DNA from: Plantago major
Lineage: Eukaryota; Streptophyta; Magnoliopsida; Lamiales; Plantaginaceae
Direction: 5' to 3'
Length of the DNA: 64,000 nt
Assembly: GCA_026545765.1 (NCBI GenBank)
Contig: CM048840.1
Span: 87,014,877 to 87,078,876 of the forward strand
Shown in pieces: positions 43,712-55,375 of the stretch. The notes below the pieces were generated by a model. The model saw only the letters and a list, made by a program, of their open reading frames with translations. It made no database searches and was not told the DNA's origin. Every line of letters starts with the position of its first letter. Within the stretch, counting starts at the first letter, position 1. A program made the translations under genes and the position numbers.

Positions 43712-44378
43712 CCTGGAGAAATCTGGCTTTTTTGAAGATTAAGAGTTCTAGACAGGAAGATGTTGACGAAAAATGAAGTAGCAAGAAAGGAGGAACTATC
43801 ATAGTCTTATTTATAATAGCGATGGATCTTTACGATCACACCACATGTCAATCATCCGACGGCTCGGAAGATGGAAGGGCGCAGTAATAATGACTATTTC
43901 GCTGCTTCACCTTCCTCCTTCCAAAAGATTACGCATCCCCACAAAGTAATCCGATATAATAAAGACGAACGGTCCGAGGATCAAAAAGACAATTGTTCGA
44001 TTACCTTGCAATCAGACGTCATCCAAAGCGATCCGTGTTTGTAAGAGATGTGTATTTATGATAACCCAGCATACGAACAACGGATAGAAGGAAATAAAGA
44101 GGAAAGCAAGTAATGATTTAAAACGCGGAAAGCATTGCTCCGCAGATAGTTACTACGAATGAAAGAGAGTAAATATTGTACATGGCAACATTCCGTGCCA
44201 TCAAAAGATCACAATTCTGAATATTACAGACTTCTCTCGGGGCATACCCCGGACTTCTCACTAGGGGGGCAGGGTGGCTCGGACCAACTTCTTCGGCTTG
44301 AGGCGGATTGGTGGAAGACGGGTTGGCAATAGTTACCAACTATCTTCTGCTAAGATACTTTGAAACTAGGGGGACATA

Positions 44379-45303
44379 TGTTGATACGGACGTGTGTCCA
44401 ATCCGTTAAGGGCGCCATAGAGCGTGTCCCATAGTGCATCAAGGCTGAGATAGCCAATCCAGTACTAGTCCGACCTTCGAATGGTCCGACCTAAGGAAAA
44501 CCATTCCAAGTCAGCTGTACTCACAAGTCAACACACCTTCACAGCTAGGTCCGACCAAGCTAGGTGGATGACTTCCGAATCTGACAAAAGGTCACATGGT
44601 CCTTCCAAGTACCACAAACTGTCAGTCCGAGGATGCTAAATGGACCGGACGAGAGAATCTCAGACGCCACCATCGCAGTAAGACCAAACGTATATAACAG
44701 AACCACTGAGATACTTCTGTGGAACTCTAGGTTTGGACACCTTGAGTTACCCAAGGCCAGATCAACCAAGCAGACAGATCTGTCCGAGGGACTTACACGG
44801 ACCCAACGTGCGGAACAGTACTCTCAGAGGGAAAGGTCCAAACTACCCTCCCAAGCCCATTAATTATTATTGGATTACTATTCACTAATGGGCCATGGGC
44901 CAAAGGTAGCATTGGTGTCCAAATCTGAGGCATACACTTTGGCATCATCTTGTGAGTCACCTCATAAGCATATGATAACTATAAATATAGCACAAGGTCC
45001 AAGACCTTAAGGTAAGTGATCTGGAAGGGACAATCTCCAAGTCATAAACATTATTGATACCATAACCTTCCTCATAACTATTACATTGAGAGGTACCAAC
45101 TCTCTCTTGAGTAAAGTCTCTTACCGGATTGACATAAGCAATTCGGGTAACCCTTTCTAACCCCCCCCCCCCCCCCCACTTAGTCCTTTCGGGTACTCTT
45201 GCACGGGCGGATACTGCTTCGGACTTCAAGTAGGAGGCGGGTCTTAGACTAGGTTGCTTGTAGTAGTTTAGTAAGTTAGTGTTCAAGGTTTCACCCCTCA
45301 ACA
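44379..45303 (+). repeat. LTR of the Tat element, forward orientation
   Basis: 925 bp, TGTTGATACGGACG to CCTCAACA. Preceded by ACTAGGGGGACATA (polypurine-like) and followed by TTTTGGCGC (primer-binding-like), so it has the neighbours of both a 3' and a 5' LTR. Contains a 17-base C run at 45161-45177. Confidence 0.9.
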
Positions 45304-46859
45304 TTTTGGCGCTCTGTGGGAATCTTTACAAAAAGTTTCACAACTGAGTTAGGCTGATGGCAAGAACAAGACGGACGGCACAGACTAGTGCTGCAAGCGT
45401 AGGGACTCCACCACCACGTCCACGCGGACGCCCGCCCACCCGGGGACGAAGGGCCACTGTGGCTGAAAGGAACGTTGGAAGAGGATATCCGAGCGACGGT
45501 CATGACGACCCATCCTCGATGCGGAAGAGACATCCGCCTGTGGAATTGAAATGTTCACGAGAACGTCAGACTGCGGACCATGGAGAGGGACTGAAGTTTC
45601 TCCAGAAGCTCAAGGCCCCACTACTGGTCAGCAGTTTACTATGCCTGATGGTCGTGTAGTCCGGACTAGTGACCTCGGACTAAGTAAAACTCAGTTCGAT
45701 AGATTGCTCACGATAATCCAAGGTTGTCTAGGGTCTAACAATGCCCATCCTCAACAAGCCACTCTGCCAGTGGCTACTCCGGCTCAAGCAGAGCCTGCCC
45801 TATCAAGAAACAGGCAACGTCCGATCCAGCAGAGGTTGGGGACTCAGCTACCCCAAGAGGATCTGCGGAACCTTCTAGATCGGAGAGCATTCGCTTCCCA
45901 AATTCAGGGTGAAGAAAGTCTGAATGGAAGGAGATACCATCAGGAGGATGATAACAGGCGGCCTAGAGCTCCGCAACAAGCACCTCCGAGGGCCAGGGAT
46001 CACGTAGCGGAAACCATTCCAGTGGTCCGCCTAGATGAACTCCCTGTGGATGTAGCAGTTCATCCAAGGACGGGGGAGATTATGACTGCGGAAGAATCTA
46101 TGCTCAACAAAAAGCTTTGGAGGCCCAGATTCTAAATCTCGGACGCCTGGTAAAGGATCATGAGCAGATAGCTACTAGTGCACCAAACCCTTTGTGCGAT
46201 GAAATCATGAGAGAAAAGTAAAGGAACAGGAACTCGGATCAGGTAATTCCAAACTTGGAATACTATTACGGGGATACTTGTCCCGTTGGTCACCTGACAA
46301 GGTACAACAGTAAGATGGATTCCAAAGGGATGAGTGACAATACGAAAGCTCTCACGTTCTCATCTACTCTCTTTGGAACGGCCATGGATTGGTACACTGC
46401 TTTACTAAACAAGTCGATAAGGTCATATGCGGACCTCTCCTCCAAGTTTCTAGGACGGTTTGGAAAGTCGAAAAGAAGAAAGCGTACCGTCGAGCACCTG
46501 GCAGAAGTTATACAGCGGGAGCAAGAGGATCCAAGGACCTTCCTAGATCGCTTTCAAGCGGAAGTTCTTCGAGTTGAGCCACACAGTATTAAGGAACACT
46601 ACAAAAAAATCCTGTTTTAGCGACGGAACTATCCGTCGCTAAAACAGGACCGATCCATCGCTAAATCCGTAGCGACGGATCACACCCCGTCTCAATTTTG
46701 CTCGTCTCTAGTTTTTTTTGCGACGGTTAATTTATCTGTCGCTAATTAGCGACGGATAAAGTGTTGACCGTCTGAAAAAAAAAAAAAAAAAAAAGCAGCA
46801 CTATTTAGCGACGGATAGTTATCCGTCGCTAAATAGTATTTTTTTTTTTTTATTTTTAA

Positions 46860-47060
46860 TACGAATATTTCGACAATTTTATACGTATATTCAATACGGA
46901 TAAATCGATAATTTTATTCAATTCGGATAAACCAACAATTATATACGAATATTCAATAATACGGATAAACCGACAATTGTATACAATTATTCAATACGCA
47001 TAAACTGATAATTTTATTCAATACGGATAAACCGACAATTTCATACAATATTCGATAATA
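46860..47060. repeat. AT-rich tandem repeat in CACTA C
   Basis: Degenerate units containing CAATACGGATAAACCGACAA separated by TTTATTCAA-type spacers, about four copies of roughly 50 bp. Confidence 0.65.
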
Positions 47061-47189
47061 CAATATACAACATTTAATAATAATTAATACAAATAAGAAA
47101 TTATAAAATTAATAAGAAATTACAATAATGAATTATACAAAAATTAATACAAGAATACAATAATTCAAATAAGATCTTGTTGCATCTTG

Positions 47190-47510
47190 ACGAATCTTGG
47201 ACGGATGAAGTCGGATCGGGTCGTGGAGGCAGTGGACGGTGGTGGCAGTGGAGTGGCGGATCTGGTGGTGGACAGTGGTGGCGCTTGGTGGTGGCAGTGG
47301 AGTGGTGTGGTGGTTGTGGTGGTGGTGGCCGTGGTGGTGGTAGTGGAGTGGAGTGGAGTGGTGTGGTGGTGGCAGTGGAGTGGTGGCCGTGGTGGTAGTG
47401 GAGTGGTGTGGTGGTGGGTGGCGGTGGAGTGGAATGGTGGTGGTGGGAGTGGTGGTGTAGTGGAAGGGTGGTGGTGTAGTGGAATGGTGGTGGTGGGAGG
47501 AAGGAAGTAG
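47190..47510 (+). repeat. GTGG-rich minisatellite in CACTA C
   Basis: About 320 bases almost entirely built of GTGG, GGAGTGG and GGTGGTAGTGGA units. Long Gly/Val/Trp-rich open frames here in more than one frame are a by-product of composition. The top strand has many GG pairs and could form quadruplexes. Confidence 0.85.
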
Positions 47511-50500
47511 GAGAGTTTAGGGTTTGTGAGTGAAGGGAGGAAGAGGAAGGGTTAAATATTAGGGTTTACTGCCGATTTTAGCGACGGATAGATTTATCCG
47601 TCGCTAAATTTAATTTTTTTTTATTTTTAAATAACATATTTAACGACGGATAGTCTATCCATCGTTACAATACTTTTTTTTAAAAAAAAAATAAAAAGTC
47701 AACAGAAGTAACGACGAATAGAATTATCCGTCGCTAATTTGAACGATCTGTCGCTAATTTTAGCGATCCGTCGCTAAAATAGCGACGGATAAAATCCGTC
47801 GCCCCTAATGGTCGCTATTTTGCATAATTCTTGTAGTGCAATGGGTCCGTCACCTGTATGCTAATACTTTCAACTCAGAGCTCCGCAGAAAACTCTCTAG
47901 TCAGGAAGTGAGGAGTGAAAAGCATTTGGATGACATCTGTGCAGAAGTGATGTATGGAGAAGAGTACCGAAGGAATGTCCAATGAGAGCTGGTTCCAAGA
48001 AAGGAAAGGAGCCGATGAAACAAGAGCAACGACAGGGGAAACTTGACCCGAGGAAGGATCACAGAGATAAGGGCTTCCACAGAGAAAGGAGTCTGCCGAG
48101 GAGATACGCGGATTATACCCGTCTCAATAGACCAAGATCCAACATCTTGGCGACTGTCATTGAGAAAAAGCTGGATGTCTAATGGCCAAAGCCCTCTCAC
48201 AACAACCGGAAGAATAAGAATGCAAAGGGGTACTGCAAGTTCCACAAGTGCCGTGGTCACGAGACGGACGATTGCATTCAGCTGAAAACGGAGGTTGAAC
48301 ATCTGATAAGAGAGGGAAAACTGGAAGATCACATCTATACGGATGAACCTTCTAGACATGATAAGACGGAACGAAAAAGGCATGATAGAGATACATAGCC
48401 GCCACCTCGTCCCCTATCCTTGCCACCTCCGCCACCCAACCATCCGCCTCGCATGGACCGACACCCATACAGGTACGCTGATGACGTTGAAATGGAGAAC
48501 GCTCCATACAGCGGAGTGATCAACACCATCGCAGGCGAACCAACTGGGGGCGATAGTAGGAACGCGAGAGAACGGATACTCGTAATCTCCTAACAATGAT
48601 GGATCGTGTCGCCCAAAGAATTCGAGGGATAAACGCCATATCCTTTGATGATAGTGAGATCCCTCCTCCTACGGCAGTAGGAGAAGACATTGACGATCCG
48701 GATGTTCCGCTGGTGGTTTATTTAACCATCGCAACTTATCGGGTAAACAAGATCCTGGTAGACACGGGGAGTTCCTCGAACATCATCTCCAAATCGGCAA
48801 TAGATCAGATGAATCTGGGAAGAATCCGATATGAGAGAGTCAACACCTCCATATTAGGGTTCGGAGGAGGTACTGTCCATCCTTTAGGAAGTGTCATACT
48901 TCACGTTTCACTTGGGACGCATCCTGCAAGAGTGACACAACAAGTCCGTTTTGTAGTGGTGGACCGAACTTTCGACTACAATGCTATCTTCGGTCGTCCG
49001 GGGCTCAATCAATTCCGAGCTATACCTTCCACTCTCCATAATAGGATGAAATTCCCGACCCCGTGCGGAGTTGGAGAGGAGGTAGGGAACATCCGAGAAG
49101 CTTGGGAGTGCTATATTATGTCCACAATGAGAGCATCTGCGCCTGTGTTGGCCGTAACGGTGACCCCTGACCCGCTAGTTGTTCTTCCGGCTAAAAAGGA
49201 GAATCTGCATATTGGAGTATAGGGAGCCAGAAGGAGAAGTTTCCTAAAACTGTACGAATTGAGCCTCATGAAACTCTCAAGGAAGTTGAGCTTGTTATTG
49301 GAAGCCCGGATAAGAAGACTAGAATCGGAACAGAGATGAATGCGGAGGTGGAAATGAAGCTTATTGCTTGTCTCCGAGATAACAGTGATGTGTTTTCTTG
49401 GAGTACCGATGACCTAAAGGGGATAGATCCGAGGATAACTGTTCCGTCTGAACATGGATCCCTCGATTAAATACATCCGTCAAAAGAGAAAGGATTTCGG
49501 TCCGATCAAGGATGCCATCATATCCGCTGAAGTTGATCGACTCCTGAAAGCAGGGCATATCGAAGAGGTCCATTATTCTGATTGGGTTTGCAACGTGGTT
49601 CTGGTAGATAAATCGCCAGGCAAATGGCGGATGTGTAATGATTTCACCAGGCTAAACAAGTTCTGCCCAAAAGATCTGTACCCTTTGCCACGGATAGATC
49701 AATTAGTCAACTCCACGTCCGGATGTGCGTTACTGAGTTTCATGGACGCATACCAAGGTTTTTACCAAATTCGGATGGCCAAGGAGGACATCAAGAAAAC
49801 AGCTTTCTTCACTGCAGGGGGAGTATACTGTTTCAAGGTGATGCCCTTCGGATTAAAAAATGCGGGGGCCACTTACCAACGACTGGTGAATCAGATGTTC
49901 AAGGAAGAAATTGGAAAAACCATGGAAGTGTATGTGGATGACATGCTCGTTAAGAGCAAAATTGAAGAACAACATGTGGATCATTTGAACAAGTGCTTTG
50001 CTATCCTTAGGAAGTACGGCATGAAACTGAATCTAGAAAACTGCACCTTCGGAGTGAAAGGAGGAAAGTTCCTCGGATACATGGTCACAGATAGAGGGAT
50101 AAGCGCGAATTCCGAGAAGATCAAGGCAATCCTAGATCTGCCGCATCCGAAGAACCTCAATGAGGTACAACAGCTTATTGGACGTCTTATGTCCTTAAGT
50201 CACTTTATTTCATGATCCGCGGAGAAGAACCTTTCGTTCTTCAAAATCCTCCGGAAAGGAGAGAGCTTTGAATGGACCGCGGAATGTTCTGAGGCTTTTG
50301 AAAATTTGAAAAAGTATCTCCATTCCCCTCCACTGCTCTCCAAACCCGTCGAAGGAGAACCACTCTACCTCTACCTAGCAATTACGGAAGAGGCAATGAG
50401 TTCCGTATTAGTACGGATTCAAGCTAATGATCACTTGCCAATCTACTATCTTAGTAAAGCCTTTGCTGGGCGGAGACAAGATACGTGAAGATTGAGAAAT

Positions 50501-51927
50501 TTGCATATGCTTTGGTTTACACCGCAAGACGGTTAAAGCCATACTTCAAGTCTCATAAAATAGTGGTACTAACTGCGGAACCTTTGAAACAGGTCCTGGG
50601 AAAGCCCGGTCAATCCGGACGACTCTCTAAGTGGGCGATCGAGCTGAGCGAATACGACATTTGCTACCAGGCTCCGTCAGCCAAGAAGGCTCAAGTCGTC
50701 GCCGATTTCTTAGCGGAGTACCCTGAAGTGGATTCAGAGAAAGTCCCGGACAAACAGGCATTTGAATGCCTAATCACCAAACAGATTGTCCTAAGCCGCC
50801 CGCCAAATGATCAACCCAAAAATCTCGAGGATGCCCAGTTATAAATCGGTCGTCACGCATCAGATGAGGAAACTCGGTCAACCAAATGTTCCTTCTGACG
50901 ATATCACAAGGAGATCCGCACGATAACTCGATCCGAATATCAAAGAGAAGGAGGAACAAAAGTTGGAATCTCGGGATCTTACAGAAGATCTCCAAACCAA
51001 AAAATATCCCTCTGATGTTTGGACATTGGAAGTGGATGGTTCCTCCATTGGAAGAGTGGGAGGGATTGGAATCTATCTTAAAAGCCCTGATGGCGTGGAA
51101 CTCGACTACGCGATATCCTTGGAATTCAAAGTCACCAATAATGAGGCTGAGTATGAAGCGCTGTTAGTCGGGCTACGTCTGGCCAAGTCCCTGCAGGTCC
51201 GAAAACTCAAGGCTTACACAGACTCACAGTTAGTTGAAGCCCAATTTCAGGAACTTTTGCCACAAAAGGTCCTTCGATGATCAAGTATCTTGAACTACTC
51301 AAGCAAGAAGTCAGCCTCTTTGAGGAGTTTACCCTAGAGAAGTTTGACAGGCTCGAACGAAGAGCGGACGCTCGGCAAAATACGACCGCAATAAATTTTC
51401 TAGACATGAGGAGAGTAATCCTACTCACTATTACTGACTCATCCGTCATGAGTCCCAACCCAACCGTCATGATAACTGATACGGGAAGAAACTGGATGAT
51501 CGACATCTTTAGTTATCTCAAAGACGGGTCACTACCAGCTGATCCGAAGGAGTCAAGGAGGATGCAGTGTCGAGCGAACAGATACTTTATACTAGGAGAA
51601 GATTTGTACAAGATATCTTTTGCTGGGACTCATTTGAGGTGTTTGGGACCGCAAGAAGCAAAGACTGTGCTGGAAGAAATTCACAGCGGAAGCTGCGGAA
51701 GTCATTCCGGGGGACGAACTCTTGCTTAGAAAATCATTCGACAAGGCTACTACAGGCCTACCGTTGATAAGGATTCCGCCAGCTACGCCCGGAGATGCCC
51801 CGATTGCCAATATTATGCGAATATTCCCCATCGTCCGACACATCCTATGATTCCGTCAAACATAGCATGTCCGTTTGATCAGTGGGGCATCGATATTATC
51901 GGACCATTCCCACAGACGGCGCCAAAA

Positions 51928-52850
51928 TGTTGAGGGGTGAAACCTCGAACACTAACTAACTAAACTACAATAAGCAACCTAGTCTAAGACCCGCCTCCTA
52001 CTTGAAGTCCGAAGCAGTATCCGCCCGTGCAAGAGTACCTGAAAGGACTAAGTGTGGGGGGGGGGGGGTTAGAAAGGGTTACCCGGATTGCTTATGTCAA
52101 TCCGGTAAGAGACTTTACTCAAGAGAGAGTTGGGAGCTCTCAATGTAATAGTTATGAGGAAGGTTATGGTATCAATAATGTTTCTGACTTGGAGATTGTC
52201 CCTTCCAGATCACTTACCTTAAGGTCTTGGACCTTTTGCTATATTTATAGTTATCATATGCTTATGAGGTGACTCACAAGATGATGCCAAGTGTATGCCT
52301 CAGATTTGGACACCAATGCTATCTTTGGCCCATGGTCCATTAGTGAATAGTAATCCAATACTAATTAATGGGCCTGGGAGGGTAGTTTGGACATTTCCCT
52401 CTGAGAGTACTGTTCCACACGTTGGGTCCGTGTAAGTCCCACGAACAGATCTGTCTGCTTGGTTGATCTGGCCTTGGGTAACTCAAGGTGTCCAAACCTA
52501 GAGTTCCACGGAAGTATCTTAGTGGTTCTGTTATATACGTTTGGTCTTACTGCGATGGTGGCGTCCGAGATTCTCTCATCCGGTCCGTTTAGCATCCTCG
52601 GATTGACAGTTTGTGGTACTTGGAAGGACCATGTGACCTTTTGTCAGATTCGGAAGTCATCCACCTAGCTTGGTCGGACCTAGCTGTGAAGGTGTGTTGA
52701 CTTGTGAGTACCAGCTGACCTGGAATGGCTTCCCTTAGGTCGGACCATTCGAAGGTCGGACTAGTACTGGATTGGCTATCTCAGCCTTGATGCGCTCTAG
52801 GACACGCTCTATGGTGCCCTTAACGGATTGGACACACGTCCGTATCAACA
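51928..52850 (-). repeat. LTR of the Tat element, inverted
   Basis: 923 bp, the reverse complement of 44379-45303 with a few percent difference. On its inner side stands the reverse complement of the primer-binding-like TTTTGGCGCC, so it is a 5'-type LTR facing the rest of the element. Contains the matching G run at 52056-52068. Its outer edge joins CACTA A directly. Confidence 0.9.
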
Positions 52851-53153
52851 GTTTTGATTTGATAAATTCGTATATGTACTAGATTACGAGGATTTAGTTA
52901 AGTGTTTTGAGACCATTTGATGATTATATTAACGTGTAATTTATAATTTATAACTCGTAGTAGTAAGTGGTTGAAATGGTTCCAATACACGGGAAATTTT
53001 GTAACATATCGAACACTTAATAATTAATCATGAAATTATAAGGAACATATAATAATTAACAATTTATCTTGACAATCTCGGCAGAATTGGAATCGATCTA
53101 ATCAAATAAATACGATCTAATCAATTGGAACGTGTCAGGTTACAAAAGTATCT

Positions 53154-53217
53154 AATGAATATCGACCGTTCATGGATGTACGATCGTACGGCGATAAATG
53201 GCAGAGTTTGTAGGCGA
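53154..53217 (+). pseudogene. Scrap of CACTA TNPD start
   Basis: MNIDRSWMYDRTAINGRVCR followed by a stop. It matches the start of the transposase-associated domain in CACTA B (MNTDRGWMYCRTLNGRV). The rest of the transposase gene is absent from CACTA A, so a large internal deletion removed it. Confidence 0.75.
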
Positions 53218-53372
53218 TAACGGTATATTATGTGTATTATAACTAATTAGTAGTTGATAACACTTGAGTATTTCTGTTCTGCATAAAAAATGGTTACATG
53301 TGTTATTATAATTTGTTTTGTATTATAACTCGTACTAACACATTTTATTGTATTTGCTACATATTTTTGCAG

Positions 53373-55140
53373 ATGCCGCGGCAGAGACCACGCACCTATC
53401 CCCCCCCCCCCCACAGAGCCAGCCGCATGATAGTCCTAGGGACAGGTCGGTGAGGACTCAGTAGTCGAGCAACAGTGTCTCGATTCACGAGACCCCACCA
53501 AAGTTCTAGCAAAGGGCTCTACCACCCAGAATGCATGTGAGGAGGAGGACAATTGTCCCTACCTCGAGTGGGATGCACAGCATCCCAACGTTACGTGGGA
53601 CGGGTTGCCGGTGATTTTTCCTTTGGGTCCTGCCAAGTAAGTATTATACATTCTTCTTAAATATGTAAAATATAACTTATGAATTGTACTAAAGTAATTA
53701 ATATTTGTTTCTTGTATCTTATACATTGACAACAGTTTATGGCCCCGGGTGGTCCATAATAAACTCGGGGACATCATTCGGAGCAGGAGAGAGCCACCGG
53801 GTCAGGGTGGTGAGTGTTGGTCTCACATTTCGGACCGCATGAGGGCTGAGTACTTTGATGAGCTGCGGGTAAGTTAAAATATGGCATTCCTTTATTTGTT
53901 ATCATAATCGTTGTTTTAATATGAGTGGTATGTTAGCCACTGTATGTGAGTGGTATGTTAGCCACTTTATTTGGGTGATATGTTAGTCACCATTGTGTTA
54001 GTAAAATTTAGGACAATGTGAGTGGTATGTTAGCCACTATATGTGAATGGTATGTTAGCCACTTTGTTTGGGTGATATGTTAGTCACCATTTATGTTATG
54101 TTGTTGTATCTTATTAAATTGATGTAACATGGTGACATTATATATATTGACTTTGGATGTTGTATGAAATTGGGAATGTAGAAGGAGTACTTCATTCCCA
54201 GCAGATTGATTCCCCAGATATGGCGTGTTTACGAGACCGTGGTGTCTAAATTATACAGGGATATGGTCCATACTTGGAAATGCATTCGGGATCGAAAAGG
54301 CCCAATGCTTCCACATGTTGATGCAGATGAGTGGGCCCTTTGGGATGCCTACTGGGCTCGAACTGATATCGAGAATAATGCCTACATCAACAAACAAAAC
54401 CGGGTGTCTCAGTCTGAGGCAGCAGGAAAGGCCGTTCACCACCTTGGGAGGCGATCTACTGTCACTGGTTATTATAAATCGGTAAGTATATATATGTTTT
54501 TTTCAATCTAGCATTACGTGTATGTATTGTGTCTCTACTCTATTACTTGTGAGATGATAAATGGTTGACTATATATGTTGTTCAGATGTCAGAGGGGGAG
54601 GTGAAATCCAAGTATGACATCTTCAAAAAGGCCAAGCTGAAGGATGGGATGTGGACTGACTCCAGGGCCGAGTCTATTGCGGTATGTTTATGTTGGTTAT
54701 AAAGTTCATATTTGTACACTACTACAAGTTATTTTTGAAAAACAGTAACTGATCATGATATCTGCTATTTACGATTTCAGGCTGAGGTTGATGCTCAGGT
54801 AGTGAGGCAGGAGGGAGAGACGGGTGAGGTGTCATTGAACAAGTTGACAAAATCTTCTTAGAGGTGAACAATTTGACAAAGAAGGACGAATATATGGACT
54901 CGGGAGCCTCGGTTTGAGCTGGGCTAGTCCTAACTACTCCTCATCATCATCCCAGCAGTCTAGACATCAGGTTTTCACACAGGCCCAGGTCTCGGAGATG
55001 GTGTAGTCGCAGGTTTCAGAACATGTTGCACGGCTAACAGAAGAGATGGAGCGGCGCGACAGAGAACGAAGGGAGGAGAAAGAGCGTCTTCGGTTACAGA
55101 TGGAGGCTTTCATGTCCCACTTCGGCCAGCACCCACCCCC
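53373..55140 (+). pseudogene. CACTA TNPA-like protein gene (Ptta/En/Spm plant transposase family)
   Basis: The second gene typical of plant CACTA elements; such proteins bind the subterminal repeats. Proposed exons with GT-AG borders: 53373-53636, 53736-53868, 54182-54481, 54586-54681 and 54781-about 55140. Characteristic parts: VIFPLGPAK, GDIIRRRREP, WSHISDRMRAEYFDEL, YETVVSKLYRDMVHTWKC, NRVSQSEAAGKAVHHLGRRS, MSEGEVKSKYDIFKKAK, IYGLGSLGLSW and a Glu/Arg-rich coiled coil ending FMSHFGQHPPP. Stops in the first exon (near 53461 and 53508) and a frame break near 54860 make it non-functional. It lies just downstream of the TNPD scrap, in the usual CACTA order. Confidence 0.8.
53925..54087. repeat. 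Hairpin array in a CACTA intron
   Basis: Six copies of the palindrome-ended unit GTGGTATGTTAGCCAC or its compensated variant GTGATATGTTAGTCAC, at 53925, 53950, 53975, 54022, 54047 and 54072. They form two triplets about 97 bp apart, with 25 bp between neighbours. In the variant both arms change together, so stem pairing is kept. Confidence 0.9.
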
Positions 55141-55375
55141 TCTGGTAGCTAGTTATTTTTATTTGACTTTAGAGTATGTACGTTTGGATATATTATATTT
55201 ACACTTGTTCAGATAATTATGACTTATTTGGATCTTCGGTTTGTTAACTTATGAATGATTTATGATTTATTGAAACATTTTCCGTATTCTTGATTTATTA
55301 TCGAGCATTATATTGGTTAAATATGTCAAATACGAAAAACAGGGATTAATATAATAAAAAAAAATTAAAAAATAT

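Larger units (their letters stand above)
46597..47838. mobile_element. CACTA element C, small non-autonomous, inside Tat gag
   Basis: 1242 bp, CACTACAAAAAAATCC to TTCTTGTAGTG, with near-matching 3-bp flanks GAA/CAA. The same GCGACGGAT subterminal motifs stand at 46618-46830 and 47578-47810. The inside is AT-rich tandem repeats (46860-47060) plus a GTGG-rich minisatellite (47190-47510); no transposase domain. It interrupts the gag coding sequence, so it arrived after the Gypsy. Third member of the CACTA family in the window. Confidence 0.9.
45357..51915 (+). pseudogene. Tat gag-pol region
   Basis: Gag: Arg/Pro-rich start (MARTRRTAQTSAA, 45357) and capsid-like stretch (KALTFSSTLFGTAMDWYTAL, 46340-46600), continuing after the inserted CACTA to a zinc-knuckle-like region near 48230-48300. 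Protease: ILVDTGSSSNIISKSAI (48750-48800). Reverse transcriptase: 49454-50215, with WRMCNDFTRLNKFCPKD, FMDAYQGFYQIRM and YVDDMLVKS. First RNase H: about 50220-50750. Second, additional RNase H: about 51015-51260 (LEVDGSSIGRVGGIGIYL, NNEAEYEALLVGLRLA, AYTDSQLV). Integrase zinc-binding start: 51600-51915. Fossil with multiple breaks. Confidence 0.85.
41339..52850 (+). mobile_element. Tat-lineage Gypsy retrotransposon, rearranged, with one inverted LTR
   Basis: An 11.5-kb fossil inside CACTA A. Order of parts: C-terminal portion of integrase (41339-42152), 3' region with an antisense ORF (42153-44378), one LTR in forward orientation (44379-45303) with a polypurine-like tract before it and a primer-binding-like site after it, gag and pol (45357 to about 51915), and a second LTR in inverted orientation (51928-52850). 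Two RNase H-like domains are present, as is usual for the Tat lineage. The integrase domain is thus divided between the two ends of the insertion. Only the right edge is an LTR end; no target duplication can be recognised. Coding parts are broken at about ten places. A CACTA element (46597-47838) was inserted later. Confidence 0.85.

Noticed and set aside
47177-47510. Gly/Val/Trp-rich frames of 73 and 107 codons
   Set aside because: By-products of the GTGG minisatellite; open in more than one frame with no domain.
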